Assembly (NCBI GenBank): GCA_022036555.1
Contig: CM039132.1
Span: 56,758,509-56,822,508 of the forward strand
Length of the DNA: 64,000 bases
Reading direction: 5' to 3'
Source: Microstegium vimineum
Taxonomy: Eukaryota; Streptophyta; Magnoliopsida; Poales; Poaceae
The position numbers and the translations under genes were made by a program. The notes beneath the pieces were generated by a model. The model made no database searches and was not told the origin of the DNA. It saw only the letters and a program-made list of their open reading frames with translations. Below, in pieces: positions 20,066 to 31,525 of the stretch; the first letter of the stretch is position 1, and each line of letters opens with the position of its first letter.

Positions 20066-23000
20066 ATGGCGATCCAAGTCGACATCCCAAAGGTAAGGTT
20101 CCATCTCCGCCTAATCCAACCCTTCGCTGGTTCTTTTTCTTGCATAAACTCGGATTTATCCCCATTTTTCTGATTCGTCTCATTCTTTTCTTCGAACCCT
20201 AGGAACTGTACAACAAGATAGTGATCCCACTTGCTGATTCCAACTTAAGCTGCTTAGGCCCCATGGGCAATCCAGATCTCACCTTTATCATCAATGCAGA
20301 AACCAATCGGGTACCATTCAGATCCGAGTGTTTCGGTCTAGGATTGTGGAAGGACGCCTTCCGGTCATGGCCCAAGCCTACCAAGGGTTGGAAGAATTGG
20401 TACCTTAGGGTAGCCAGATCACAGCAAGTGTACTGGCAAGAACACAGCCTGGATCAGTGTATCAGGCTTTCAATTGCCGATATAGAGAAGAACGAAAACT
20501 TGTTAATAGCAGCGTCATATTTCTGGTCCGATAGCATGAACGCCTTCCTCTTTAGGCATGGACCATCCTCCCCAACCCTTGCCAATGTCTACATGTTGAC
20601 CGGCTTAGACATCACCTCTGCCGATACCTTCACCCTCTTCAACAGAAAAGCCGAGTATAAGATGAATACCCAGAACATCGGCGGTTGGACGGGTTACATC
20701 AAGGAGAACCAGAAAACCGGATCGGGAAACCAACGGGAACACGCCATTTTCCTAAACATGTGGTTGGAGAAGTTTGTCTTCTGCGGCAAAACCATCGGCC
20801 CGACCACCATGCACCTTCCAGCGGCTGAGCTACTTGCCGATGGAACAAGGCTCCCCTTAGGCAGGTACCTTCTTGGATCAGTATACCGATTGCTACACCA
20901 AGTATCCCAGAAGCTACTGCTAGGAGAACCCATCGGCAATCTTGGAGGCCCTTGGTGGTTTGTCAATCTGTGGTTGAACGCACACATGCACAAGGCTCTT
21001 CAGTTTGATCTGTTTGCCCAACAATTCCCAAGAGATATATCGGAAGATTACCGATATGGGGATGATGAATCGGCAACTCGCCCTCCACTTAATTTTGGAG
21101 AGGCTACTATAGTACTGCCAGGTACCGATGCCGATACGGAGTACTTCGGCTACTTTTTCCAGAAGTTCTACAACGGTCTCCCCTCCGCAGAACGGACCTG
21201 GTGGCCATATATCGATGAGCACAAACAGTTCCCGTTGCTGTTCAACCTGTCCGATGTAAACCTGCCTGAGAACCGAGCAATCATGAAGGCCAACATCACT
21301 CCCCGAGCGATTCCAGTGAACATCTTTGGATCCGGAAGAATGCCCCTCCATCTTACGAGTTCTACTATCCATCGGCAGCGGCGAGACAACTGGCATTTGG
21401 CCAACTGCCGATCAAACTCTGCTACTCCAAAGTAGTGAGACAAAGGCAGACAATCTCCAGCGCATTAGACTGGAACAAAGTCGTCAACCTTCCCGCCGAC
21501 GCCGATACATCAGATATCGACTTGTCCTCCTGGTCACCAACCTCCTTCATCACTAATGAGTACAAGTCTTGGTGGCAAGAGTGGAAGTGCCAGCTATTCG
21601 CCAAGTCTTCGCACTACTATCGACACCTGATTGACACCGATTACATCATCCTGATGACGCAGTAAGTCTTCCATCTGATGTACTTTTATTACTTTACTTT
21701 CGTCATCGGCACTTAACTCCTTTGCGCTTGACAGGCCGATGATCCGATCCCCACAACGAGCAATAGTGGCAGGCCCTTCAATCTTCGGATAATGGGCCCC
21801 ATATCCATCATCGGCACCAAAGCTCCGACGCTGGCTGCCTTCACGCCTCAACAGGTACCTACGCCGCCACCTACAAAAGCCCAGGCTACATCGGCCGCTG
21901 CCGTTGCCCTGACGTGGGTTTATGCAGTAAATCCATCTTTACCCGTACCGATTACATATTGTTTCATCGGCAACATTCCATCTTGTATAACTTGTTTTAT
22001 ACTTTTCAGGCACTATGGTCATCGGCACCTGCTTCCAGCAGACAAGCACCTTCCAGCCCAGCTGCCGATGCCCCTCAGTCTTCGTCCAAGCGGGTTGGTT
22101 CCCCTGTGGCTGCACCAACAAAAAAGAGGCGCCTAAGGCTGGCTTCTCCTTCGCCATCGGCTCCAACCGCACCATCAACTGTCGATGCACCATCGATGGA
22201 ACCCTCATCGGCCCCCGTTGCACCAACCGTCGGCGGGTCATCGGTAGAACCTCCATCGATCCCCGTGCCTGATCAACCGATGGACGACGTCCCAGACCAA
22301 GAGATAACTCCACCCGCTACAATAGCGGAGGCATCATCATCGGCACCATCGGCCAGACTACCCGGTGAAAAAACAACTCCACCCGCCGTAGCAGCAGAGG
22401 CAACATCGGCATCAGCACCGTCAACCAAAGTCCCTGATGATAGAGTAGGGTCACCGCCACAAGAACCGGCCATTGCATCGGAAGCGACGCCGACAATAAC
22501 AACACCAGCACCAGTGGCGTCGGCTGCCTCTCCAGCAAGGGCCCAATCATCGGCATCCGCCGTCGATGTCCAAGACGAAGCCGGACCATCCGGTATACCA
22601 AGCCCTAGGCAGGAGGTCCGCTTCAAAATGGTAAGTCGATCATTCTAAAGCTTATAGTATAATTTTACAATCGACATATTTTAACCCCTCTGTTTCCAGG
22701 CTCAGGACTCTCCGGACAGTCTCTTCTCTTATAGCTTGAACCCTCAGAATGAAGACGAACGCCAAGGCCTTATCCAAGCAGACAGTCTGTTTTCTTTTGC
22801 GGTCGACATCCCCGATGAGGACGAAGAGGAGAGTTCGGTCCCAACCTTATCGGTATAGATGAAATCCAAGCTGGAAGAGTTGCTTTCCTTGCTACTACAA
22901 GATGCGTCTCAGCTCATTCAGGATTCATCGGCAGCAAGGATTGTCTTCAAGGATATCCAAGATCATCTCCCTGCCGATATGGCAAAAGTCCTTCTCCAGG

Positions 23001-23443
23001 CAACCTTCCTCGACATCAAACAGATCCAGTATCAGAGGCTTCTGCGTCGCATTGCCGATAGGGCCACTCAAGCCAAGAGCGAGGAAGAGAAGCTGAAGTT
23101 TAAAAATATCGCCGATGAGAAGCACAAGAGCATCGGTCAAGTAGAAGTCTCCATCAACAGCCTCGACCAAGAAGTCCTTCAGTTATCGGCAAAGAAAGAA
23201 GAATGATTAGCCGAATTACAAAAGGTTGAGGAGGCCTGGACCGCAGCCAACCAGAAGAAGACCCAACTATCCGATTCCATCAGGGTTCTGCGGCAAGAAA
23301 GGGACCAGAACGCTCGACAAGCCATCCTGTGGAAGAAGAAAATCAAGCCGGTCGAGGGTTCTGCCGATGCCGATGCTAAAGAGATGGATGAGATAGAGCA
23401 AATTCGCCTGCGTGTGATATCAGCCATCCACTCTTTGTTGTAA
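20066..23443 (+). pseudogene. Five-exon PMD gene of C, antisense to the retrotransposon
   Basis: Exons: 20066-20092 (MAIQVDIPK), 20203-21661, 21735-21926, 22010-22630, 22700-23443, all with GT donors and AG acceptors. Exon 2 holds the whole PMD, from CLGPMGNPD through FRSWPKPTKGWKNWYLR, YFWSDSMNAFLFRHGP, MLTGLDITSAD, NIGGWTGYI and LGGPWWFVNLWLNAHMHKAL to SWWQEWKCQLFAKSSHYYRHLID. Exon 3 is Ala-rich. Exon 4 has KKRRLRLASPSPS and Ala/Pro repeats. Exon 5 predicts a coiled coil with heptads around LKFKNIADEK. The intact protein would be about 1,000 residues and probably nuclear (inference from the basic stretch and the family). Damage: single-base deletions near 21338 and 21650, GAG to TAG at 22856 and a stop at 23204. 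The 3' end lies 117 bp from the convergent end of pol. Confidence 0.9.
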
Positions 23444-23560
23444 TCCATTTGTTGTATTGGCAAACATAATTCTGATGCTTGAATTTGACTTGTAATATAA
23501 TGCTAGTTTATTTCTACCGATGTTTATATAACTTTTCGTTCATCGGCATTCAACTGAGCA

Positions 23561-26500
23561 CTATGCATCTACCCATATGCTAGGGTAATACCTTTTTAAG
23601 TATTTGTCGTTGATCGCTCTAGGGAATGCAACTCCTTCGAGAGTTTCCAAAATGTAAGCATTACCAGGAGCAGACTGTTTTACCCGATAAGGACCCTCCC
23701 AATTAGGGGACCACTTTCCAAATTTAGAGCTCTTAGTCCCGATCGGTAAAATCAACTTCCAAACTAAATCACCATCGGCAAACTCCTTCGCCTTTACTTT
23801 TTTGTCATATCATCTGGCAACCCTCTTCTTATTCTCTTCAACGCTAATTAATGCCCTCAACCGATGACCTGCTAAATCCTCTAATTCATCCTTCATCAGA
23901 GTAATATAATCATCGGTCGTCAATTGATCCTGAAAAGATAATCGCCTAGAACCAGTTTTGATTTCCCAAGGCAGGACAACATCGTGTCCATAGATCAACT
24001 GATACGACAAAACCTTGGTTGCACCATGACAAGCCATCCGATACGACCATAAAGCCTCGTTTAGCACCACATGCCACCTTCTAGGGTTTTCTTCAATCTT
24101 ACGCTTAATAAGCTTGATAACCCCCTTATTAGTAGCTTCAGCCTGACCATTAGCCTGGACATAATAAGGAGAAGAGTTTAATACCTTGAAACCCATGCTA
24201 GCATTAAACTCATCAAACTCTCCCGATGTGAACATAGTTCCTTGATCGGTAGTAATAGTCTAAGGAATACCAAATGGGTAAACAATGTGCTCTTTAACAA
24301 AATCCACCATGTTTGCCGATGTCACCTTGTTCAAAGGAATTGCTTCGACCCACTTAGTAAAGTAATCGGTAGCAACAAGTATGAACTTGTGCCCCTTGCT
24401 CGATGGCGGATAAATTTGGCCGATGAGATCAATAGCCCATCCTCTGAACGGCCAAGGCTTAATTATAGGGTTCATTGCCGATGCAGGTGCCCTTTGCACA
24501 TTACCAAACTTCTGACAATCCTGGCACCCTTTGAAATAATTGAAGCAATCTTCAAGGATTGTCGGCCAATAATATCCATTCCGCCTGATCATCCACTTCA
24601 TTTTGAATGCCGATTGATGCGCTCCACATACACCTTCATGGATCTCACCCATCAACTCTTTCGATTCCTCTTTGCCAAGACATCTAAGCAAAACTCCATC
24701 AATCGTCCGATAATACAACTCATCGTCAAGGAGCACATACCTAGTAGCTTGGAACCTTAGACGCCTTTTAACTTTCCTAGATGGATCCCTCAAGTAATCG
24801 GCAATCTCCTTTTTCCAGTCATCGACAACTGTTACCGATGTCGTGACTTTTTGAATCGGTTGATACCCTGAGGCATTTTGTGCTAACCGATTGGCCTCTT
24901 CATTATGGAACCTTGGGATGTGCTCAAGGCGATACTCTCTAAACTCCCTTAACAACTGCAAACACCGTTCATGGGCAACAATCAAAACTTCACTTCGGCA
25001 CTCATACGTCCCGATCAATTGGTTAATCACCAACATAGAATCACCGAAGATTTCAACAGCATCGGCACGCACTTCCCTGAGTAACTCCAACCCCCTAAGT
25101 AAAGCCTGGTACTCAGCCTGATTGTTTGTTGAAGTAGAAACAATCGGCAACGAGATCTCATACTTCTGTCCTCGGGGTGAAATTAAGAGAATACCGATAC
25201 CTGCTCCATCCTTGCATGTAGACCCATCAAAGAATAAAGCCCAAGGAGCAATCTCAACAAAGCTCACCATATTGCAATGCTGAGTAACAAAATCGGCCAT
25301 CACCTGACCCTTAACAGCCTTAGACGATTCATACCTCAGGTCAAATTCAGATAGTGCCAAAATCCACTTACCGATTCGTCCACTCAAAATCGGCATTGAC
25401 AGCATGTACTTGTCCACATCATCTTTGCAGATAACAGTGCATTCAGCCGACAGTAAATAATGCCTCAACTTAATGCAAGAGAAATATAAACACAAGCACA
25501 ATCTCTCTATGGCCGAATACCTGGTTTTAGCATCCACCAACCTTCTGCTTAGGTAATATATCACGCGTTCCTTCCCTTCAAACTCTTGAATTAAGGCCGA
25601 TTTGATAACGCCGTCATCGGCAGACAAATATAACTTGAAAGGCTTCCCGTGTTGAGGTGGAACCAAAACTGGAGGATTCACCAAGTATTTCTTAATCTCC
25701 TCTAAGGCTGACTGCTGCTCTTCTTCCCATACAAACTCTTGATCGGCTTTCAACTTTAACAGGGGGCTAAAGGATTTAATCTTACCAGATAGATTGGATA
25801 TAAACCTTCTGATGAAATTGATCTTGCCGATCAAAGACTGCAACTCAGTCTTGTTCGTAGGATCAACTACCTTGTTAATTGCATCGATAGACTTTCTGCC
25901 GATTTCAATCCCTCTCTGATGCACCATGAAACCCAGAAACTGCCCTGCCGATACGCCAAATGCACACTTGTTAGGATTCATCTTTAACCCATGCTCCCTT
26001 GTGCACTCCAATATCTTCCGCAAATCGGCAAGATGCTTCTTGAAGTCTCCAGACTTAACCACCATGTCATCAATGTAGATTTCAACTATTGTGTCGATAT
26101 ACTTATGAAAGATAAAATTCATCGCCCTCTGATAAGTAGCACCGGCATTTTTCAAGCCAAAAGTCATGACCACCCACTCAAATAAGCCAACGTGACCTGG
26201 ACATCGGAAAGCAGTCTTGGATATGTCTTCTTCAGCCATGAATATTTGATTATACCCAGCATTACCATCCATGAAGCTAATAATCTGATGTCCAGCAGAA
26301 GCATCGATCAGCAGATCGGCAACGGGCATCGGGTAGCCATCCATCGGCGTAGCCTTGTTCAGATTCCTGAAATCAATGCAAACACGAAGTTTTCCATTCT
26401 TTTTATACACAGGAACCACGTTAGAGATCCAATCGGCATATCGGCATTGCCGAATAAATCCAGCTTCGATCAACTTAGTAATCTCAGCCTTAATGTCGAG

Positions 26501-26794
26501 TAAGATAGTAGGATTGCATCGGCGCGCCGGCTGCCGATGTGGTTGGAAACCAGATTTAATGGGTAACCGATGTTCAACTATCGATCGGTCTAAACCAGGC
26601 ATCTCTGTATAGTCCCAAGCAAAACAATCTTTATTCTCTTTTAATAAATCAGTCAACTGTTTACATTGGGAATCTAACTTAGCACTAATAAAAGTAGGCC
26701 TAGGTTTACTACCATCGCCGATGTCGATCTCGAGCAAGTCATCGGCGGACGTAAAGCCCTGCCCCAATTTTCCATCATCGGCGAACTGATCCAT
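23561..26794 (-). pseudogene. RT-RNaseH-aRNH-integrase ORF of C
   Basis: ATG 26794 lies in a TAATG overlap with the protease stop. The 1,078-codon frame has RT (VCIDFRNLNKATPMDGYPMP, YIDD about residues 240-243), RNase H, archaeal RNase H (FFDGST about 527, NNQAEY, FGDSML), integrase zinc region (HQSAFKMKW to CQDCQKFG about 720-760) and the catalytic D (WAIDLIGQ), D (TDQGTMF) and E (NGQAEATNKG). The GPY-like C-terminus ends NGKYLKRYYPSIWVDA in relatives. Only two in-frame stops break it: CAG to TAG near 24260 and TGG to TGA near 23807. Both fit deamination. The two RNase H domains place it in the Tat lineage of Ty3/gypsy. Confidence 0.92.
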
Positions 26795-27611
26795 TAAGAT
26801 TCCTCCTTAGGACCGACTGCTTGGATCGGCTTGATGTGGTAATCAGCAATTTTGAGGAACTCTTTATCCCAGGCTTCGCCAGATATGCACCTGGTCTGCT
26901 CATAAGTTTCCAACTCTGCCGATGCAACAGTAGATGGGGCTTCACCGCGGACGACCTCAATGCTGTCCCCGATCCACTGTACCAGACTCTAATGCATAGT
27001 ATAAGGGATACAACAATTTGCATGGATCCAATCCCTTCCGAGGAGCAAGCTGTAAGTACCTTTGCCGCTGATCACAAAGAACGTTGTCGCAAAGTCTTAC
27101 TGATGATGGTTAAGTCAACACATATGGCCCCCATGGCTGTTGACACGTTGCCTTCGAAGTCCTTGAGCTTCATGTCGGTCTCGACTAAGTCCTGGTCACC
27201 TTTGCCAAACTTTCTGAACACGACATAGAGCATTATATTGATCGACGCGCCACCATCCACCAGCATCTTGGTCATCGACTGACCATCCACTTTGACCTTG
27301 ATAAACAGAGCCCTGAAGTGCTGCCTCTCGTCATCGACAGGCTTCTCAAAGACAGCCGTCATCGGATCTAGCACCAATTGTGCCATATCGGCAGCCTCTT
27401 CATCATCGCTGATGGGTGCCATGAACTCCATCGACAACATGACGACCATGTTTACGTCTGCCGATGGATTCCTGTCCTTGCGCTTCGGCCTCCATTGCTT
27501 CTCCCTTGAGGATCCTGCATCGTCACACAGGTCATCACGGCATTGGCGCCGAATCCTCCTCTTCTGGGTCTTGGTCAAACCCTTAGGGCACCAGGGAGGA
27601 AGCTTGGTCTT
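26794..27611 (-). pseudogene. Protease region of C, frameshifted
   Basis: The region follows the gag stop and begins KTKLPPWCPKGLTKTQKRR. It carries a basic linker, then the retropepsin motif MLVDGGASINIML with intact aspartate. The frame shifts near 27075, just after the SKTL motif that precedes the second strand, and recovers to end GPKEES-TAA at 26794-26796, overlapping the RT ATG. Confidence 0.8.
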
Positions 27612-30458
27612 CTAGATGGGCTGGTGCTGCTTCCCACTGCTTACATCGGCACTTCTTCCGATGTTGAGATCTCTGGAGAATCTCTCTTCGTCGGGCACTC
27701 TAGCATTGGCCATCTCCTCCAGCTCCCCCTGATCAACATGCCTGCCAAGCCGATCATGGGCACTGAGCTTGCCCCCCAGTCGGTCATGTGCCGATCTGCT
27801 CTCTCTGAGCGGCTTGGCGTACCTAGGTGCCTGATCATCAAAACAAGGTCTCTTACCTGACCGATCGGCAGCGTGGTACCCATTGCACTCCGGACAATTA
27901 TCGGCAGTGGGCAGCTTGATGCCCTCCTCCCAGCAGTGAATGAAGAAGGGACACCTCCAGTGGTCCTTGTGTCGAAGCCATTCCCGGTGCTCCTCTTCTT
28001 CTTGCCGATATTGTTCTTCACGTGATTGCCGATGATTTCGCCTCGGCTGTTGGTGTGTGATCACCACCCCAGGAGCCCGGTTGGCGCTACTACCCTCATC
28101 AGCAACCTTCTTACCCTTTCTGTCATCGGCAAACCTTCTTGCGTTGTGCTCAGGTACTTGGTAGTTAGGATCTACCGATGAACTCTTCCTGGTAGCTTCT
28201 GATGTCAGCACACTGGTTTTTTCACTGATTTCCACCATATTGTTTGGGAACAGGTGCTGATCTATCTTCATCGGTTTCTGGACTTTAGAATTTTCGAACT
28301 TAATACGTCCAGATTCAATTTCCGACTGCAACTGCTGCCTGAATACTTTGCAGTCATTGGTACTGTGTGAGGTTGCATTGTGCCACTTGTAGTACTTAAT
28401 CTTCTTGAGTTCTTCGGCCGATGGAATTACTTGGTTGGGCGCCAACTTGATTCGCCCCTCTTGCAGCAATAGGTCAAACATCCTATTGGCCTTGGTGATG
28501 TCGAAGGTGAACCTTTCAGTCTCCTTTTGGCCGAACGGACAAGACATAGGCTTCTTATCCTTCACCCATTCGACCGCATCGACATTTAGCTCTTCATCTG
28601 ACCCAGAGTCTTCTTCTTTCCCGATGAAGGTCACCTTCTTGTTCGAAGTCTTCCTGGGCTCAAAAGCTTTGATATCTTGATCGGCAATCCTCTGCACCAG
28701 ATGACTTAGACTGTCAAATTCTTGGGACACATACTTGTCCTTGATGTGCGGCAGTAATCCTTGGAAGGCCAAATCGGCCAGTTGCCGATCATCAAGCACC
28801 AGACTGTAGCACTTGTTCTTCACGTCCTGTAGCCTTTGGACAAAGCTTTCTACCAATTCGTCGTTGCGTTGCCTCATCTTGACCAAATCGGTAAGCTTCT
28901 TCTCATGTATACCAGCGAAGAAGTATTTGTGAAACTGCCTCTCCAGATCGGCCCATGTAATTATGGAATTTGGAGGCAACGATATGAACCATGTGAATGC
29001 CGATCCAGACAATGACGAAGAGAACAGTCTCACCCTTAACTCCTCCCTGCCGGCGGCTTCCCCGCACTGGATAATGAAGCGGTTGATGTGCTCCATTGTT
29101 GACGTGTCGTCTTGGCCGGAGAACTTGGTAAAATCGGGCACCTTGTACCAATTTGGAAGAGGAATCAAGTCATATGCAGGAGGATACGGAGTCCGATAAG
29201 AGTATGTGTTGACCTTGGGTTTGATGCCGAACTGCTCTTTCATGACTTCGGCAATCTTACCGACCCAATATGCATCCTGCTCTTGCCGACTCATTGGCTG
29301 GTTGTCGACTGGTGGAGTCGGCTGACGTGCCTCTTGAAGATGCGTAGTAGTCGCGGGCGCAGCACCAGTCATCTGAACACTATGCATCGGTTGACTTACC
29401 GATGGATAGTTCTGCACACTCGGCGGATTTGGCTGAACCGTCACATTCATCGGTTGCTGTACCGATGGTCCGCTCTGAGTGTAAGTTGGGCCTCCATAAT
29501 GATACATTGACGTGCCAGGCTGCTGAGCTGACGGCTGGTTGACCCATCCTGGATTATAAAGCATCGACATATGACTTACCGATGGATGATAGTTGATCGG
29601 AGTGTGTGGCTCTTGTATTCTGGAGCAATCAATCACCAGATTACCTTGGGGAATCGGCACTCCAGCCTGTGAATTCGCCACCAGAGACTGACTGCCGGTG
29701 GTTATAATGTGTTGCATCGGCACAGAGCTTGCCGATGGTGGCATCAGGGGTATCTTGGGAATTACTTGGAGATCATCTGATGGCACTTGTACGATTGGAG
29801 CAGGCGCAGAGTTGTGCATCATATGGGCCATCGGCTGTGACTGCGTTGCCGATGTCGTGGAGTTCCTCCAAGCTGAACTGTCTCCCTGCACCAGATTAGA
29901 ACCAACATATAGATTCGGAGGCATACCGTATCCCCACCAGTTAGTAGGGGCTGGTCCTGAAGTTGCCGACGCGACTGGATCTGGGTTGAGCTTGGTGATG
30001 CCGCCAGCGTTCGGTCTTGGTGATGTAGCCACATCGGCAAACGGTTCCATAGGGGTGGAAGACGCCATTGGTGCTGCCGATGGGCTCGTAGATGCCAATC
30101 CAGGTTGATGGTACGCTGGACCGACATATCGTGGTGCATGCCCTTCTTTGAATGATTGCGTAACAGCATTGTAGACAGTATTGGACAGCACGCTGGAGTG
30201 GCTAATTAACGCTTGACTTACAGCAGCATTAACCATCTCCTGTAGCTTACCAGGATTGGCGTCGTACGTGACCTGCTGTGGTAACGGCGGATCTTGCTTC
30301 TGAATTGCTTCGCCGCTCCTGCTGAGGCTGAAGGACTTGAGATATAGCTGCTTGTATTCCTCCATAGCCCGCTCCATGGCCTGCTTCTGATCATCTTTCA
30401 GATCGGCCTCAGAGACTTTAATGACATTCCTCTGGTTGACGTCGGCGTGATCACCCAT
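27612..30458 (-). CDS. gag polyprotein of C, open over 948 codons
   Basis: ATG 30458 (MGDHADVNQRN) starts 28 bases after the primer site and the frame stays open to TAG at 27612. Residues 1-110 are helical, about 120-430 are Q/P/S-rich with repeated PSVQQPMN-like units, and the capsid core begins about 455 (MEHINRFIIQCGEAAG, then FTWFISLPPNS). The zinc-knuckle position about 690-703 reads YKWHNATSHSTNDC: the first Cys of the CHHC pattern seen elsewhere is Tyr. A second finger (CPFFIHC...CPEC) lies about 837-865. Gag packages the element RNA in the cytoplasm. The TAG corresponds to Trp or Arg in other copies, so the natural frame continued into protease. Confidence 0.9.
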   Translation of the reverse strand: MGDHADVNQRNVIKVSEADLKDDQKQAMERAMEEYKQLYLKSFSLSRSGEAIQKQDPPLPQQVTYDANPGKLQEMVNAAVSQALISHSSVLSNTVYNAVTQSFKEGHAPRYVGPAYHQPGLASTSPSAAPMASSTPMEPFADVATSPRPNAGGITKLNPDPVASATSGPAPTNWWGYGMPPNLYVGSNLVQGDSSAWRNSTTSATQSQPMAHMMHNSAPAPIVQVPSDDLQVIPKIPLMPPSASSVPMQHIITTGSQSLVANSQAGVPIPQGNLVIDCSRIQEPHTPINYHPSVSHMSMLYNPGWVNQPSAQQPGTSMYHYGGPTYTQSGPSVQQPMNVTVQPNPPSVQNYPSVSQPMHSVQMTGAAPATTTHLQEARQPTPPVDNQPMSRQEQDAYWVGKIAEVMKEQFGIKPKVNTYSYRTPYPPAYDLIPLPNWYKVPDFTKFSGQDDTSTMEHINRFIIQCGEAAGREELRVRLFSSSLSGSAFTWFISLPPNSIITWADLERQFHKYFFAGIHEKKLTDLVKMRQRNDELVESFVQRLQDVKNKCYSLVLDDRQLADLAFQGLLPHIKDKYVSQEFDSLSHLVQRIADQDIKAFEPRKTSNKKVTFIGKEEDSGSDEELNVDAVEWVKDKKPMSCPFGQKETERFTFDITKANRMFDLLLQEGRIKLAPNQVIPSAEELKKIKYYKWHNATSHSTNDCKVFRQQLQSEIESGRIKFENSKVQKPMKIDQHLFPNNMVEISEKTSVLTSEATRKSSSVDPNYQVPEHNARRFADDRKGKKVADEGSSANRAPGVVITHQQPRRNHRQSREEQYRQEEEEHREWLRHKDHWRCPFFIHCWEEGIKLPTADNCPECNGYHAADRSGKRPCFDDQAPRYAKPLRESRSAHDRLGGKLSAHDRLGRHVDQGELEEMANARVPDEERFSRDLNIGRSADVSSGKQHQPI

Positions 30459-30485
30459 GATAGATGTATAAATTTGTATAGTCGA

Positions 30486-30503
30486 GTCCCACCGAGCGTG
30501 CCA
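30486..30503 (-). other. Primer-binding-like site of C
   Basis: On the minus strand TGGCACGCTCGGTGGGAC starts 8 bases inside the 5' LTR. It equals the sites of H and F. Confidence 0.75.
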
Positions 30504-30510
30504 AAAGAGG

Positions 30511-31520
30511 TGTTGACACAAAAAGCGTCAGTATTTGCGAACACCTCGGGCTATTACCCAAATCTCGGTATTCCGGAGGCGTGCCAGTCGATTTGACCAA
30601 TCAATCGACAAGGATGATAACTAGAACAAACTGAACGAGACGACAGCGATGCGCCCGGACGTCAAGGCTCAAATTGATCAAGGATAACTAGAGCAGAGTT
30701 GAACGAGGCAAACAACGATGCGCCCGGAATGCCAAAGCTCAGAGGTACTCCCACGCGGAACTTGCAAGGATTTGACGGAGATCAAGATGGTGCAGCCCGT
30801 CGAAGCTTGAAGAACTCGTTGATAAGCTAAAACTAATACAAAAAGGGTAAATTGCGATAAAAAGTAGAATAAGATAAAATTGGTTTGTTTTTTGATTGGA
30901 TTGATTGTTTTTTCCATGGCCCTCGGGCACGTATTTATACTCCCGCATGGAGAGTTGTACAAGGACACGACTCATATCCTTCCTAAAACAAACTCCTATC
31001 TTTAAGGAAACTGACTCACGCAGGAGTCGGATCTAAAACAATAATATTTATTTGCCTAAACAAACACACCTATTTTAAAGGAAAATAAACGACTCATGCA
31101 AGAGCCGGACTCAAGCTACCATAATAATAACAATACTGGTAAAACACCAGTTTCCTTATGCTTCTCTTCGATAGAAACTTTCCATCGGCAGACCCCTGCG
31201 ACTTCCTTCTTTGGCCACCGGTAGTCTTCTGCTGCCACCAAGTGCTAAGTCACGCCCATCGGCATCGGCAATATTTTTCCGATCGGCAATCGGCAACCAC
31301 CCTTCATGGGCAATCGGCAATGACCCCCATCGGCAATCGGCAAGGACTCTTCATCGGCAATCGACGATACCTCTTTATCGGCAATCGGCATCAAACTTAG
31401 TCTTCCCGTAGTATACTCCCATCGGCAATATTGGCTCATACTTTACCGATCCAATGGTGAACGACCGCTGACCAGTCAAACCTTAGCTCATTTGACACGT
31501 GCTGAAAAACGGTGTCAACA
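30511..31520 (-). repeat. 5' LTR of C
   Basis: 1010 bp, from TGTTGACACCG at 31520 to GTGTCAACA at 30511 on the minus strand, and nearly identical to 18631-19642. The LTR TATA box is at 30932-30939 on the minus strand. Confidence 0.93.
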
Positions 31521-31525
31521 GCTTC
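31521..31525 (+). repeat. Target-site duplication GCTTC of C (right)
   Basis: This is the second copy of the duplication at 18626-18630. B's gag resumes immediately after it. Confidence 0.95.

Larger units (their letters stand above)
18631..31520 (-). mobile_element. Element C: nearly complete 12.9-kb Tat-like element with antisense PMD gene
   Basis: C has two LTRs of 1012 and 1010 bp, target duplication, polypurine tract, primer site, gag, protease, a complete RT-to-integrase frame and a five-exon PMD gene on the opposite strand. By eye the LTRs differ at about 14 substitutions and two single-base indels, roughly 1.4 per cent, so the insertion is young. It is the best reference copy in the window. 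Defects: TAG between gag and protease, a frameshift in protease, two nonsense codons in integrase, and frameshifts and stops in PMD. Confidence 0.95.

Noticed and set aside
20066..23443. PMD gene as a host MAIN/MAIL family gene
   Set aside because: It lies between the LTR pair of C in the same relative place as in five other copies, with shared TATA and exon structure. It travels with the element.
27612..27614. TAG between gag and protease in C (and at 4039 in E1) as programmed read-through
   Set aside because: A and E2 have Trp and H has Arg at the same codon, so the TAG is more simply a G-to-A or C-to-T change.
18631..31520. Precise insertion age from LTR divergence
   Set aside because: Mismatches were counted by eye and no species-specific rate is available, so only young is claimed.
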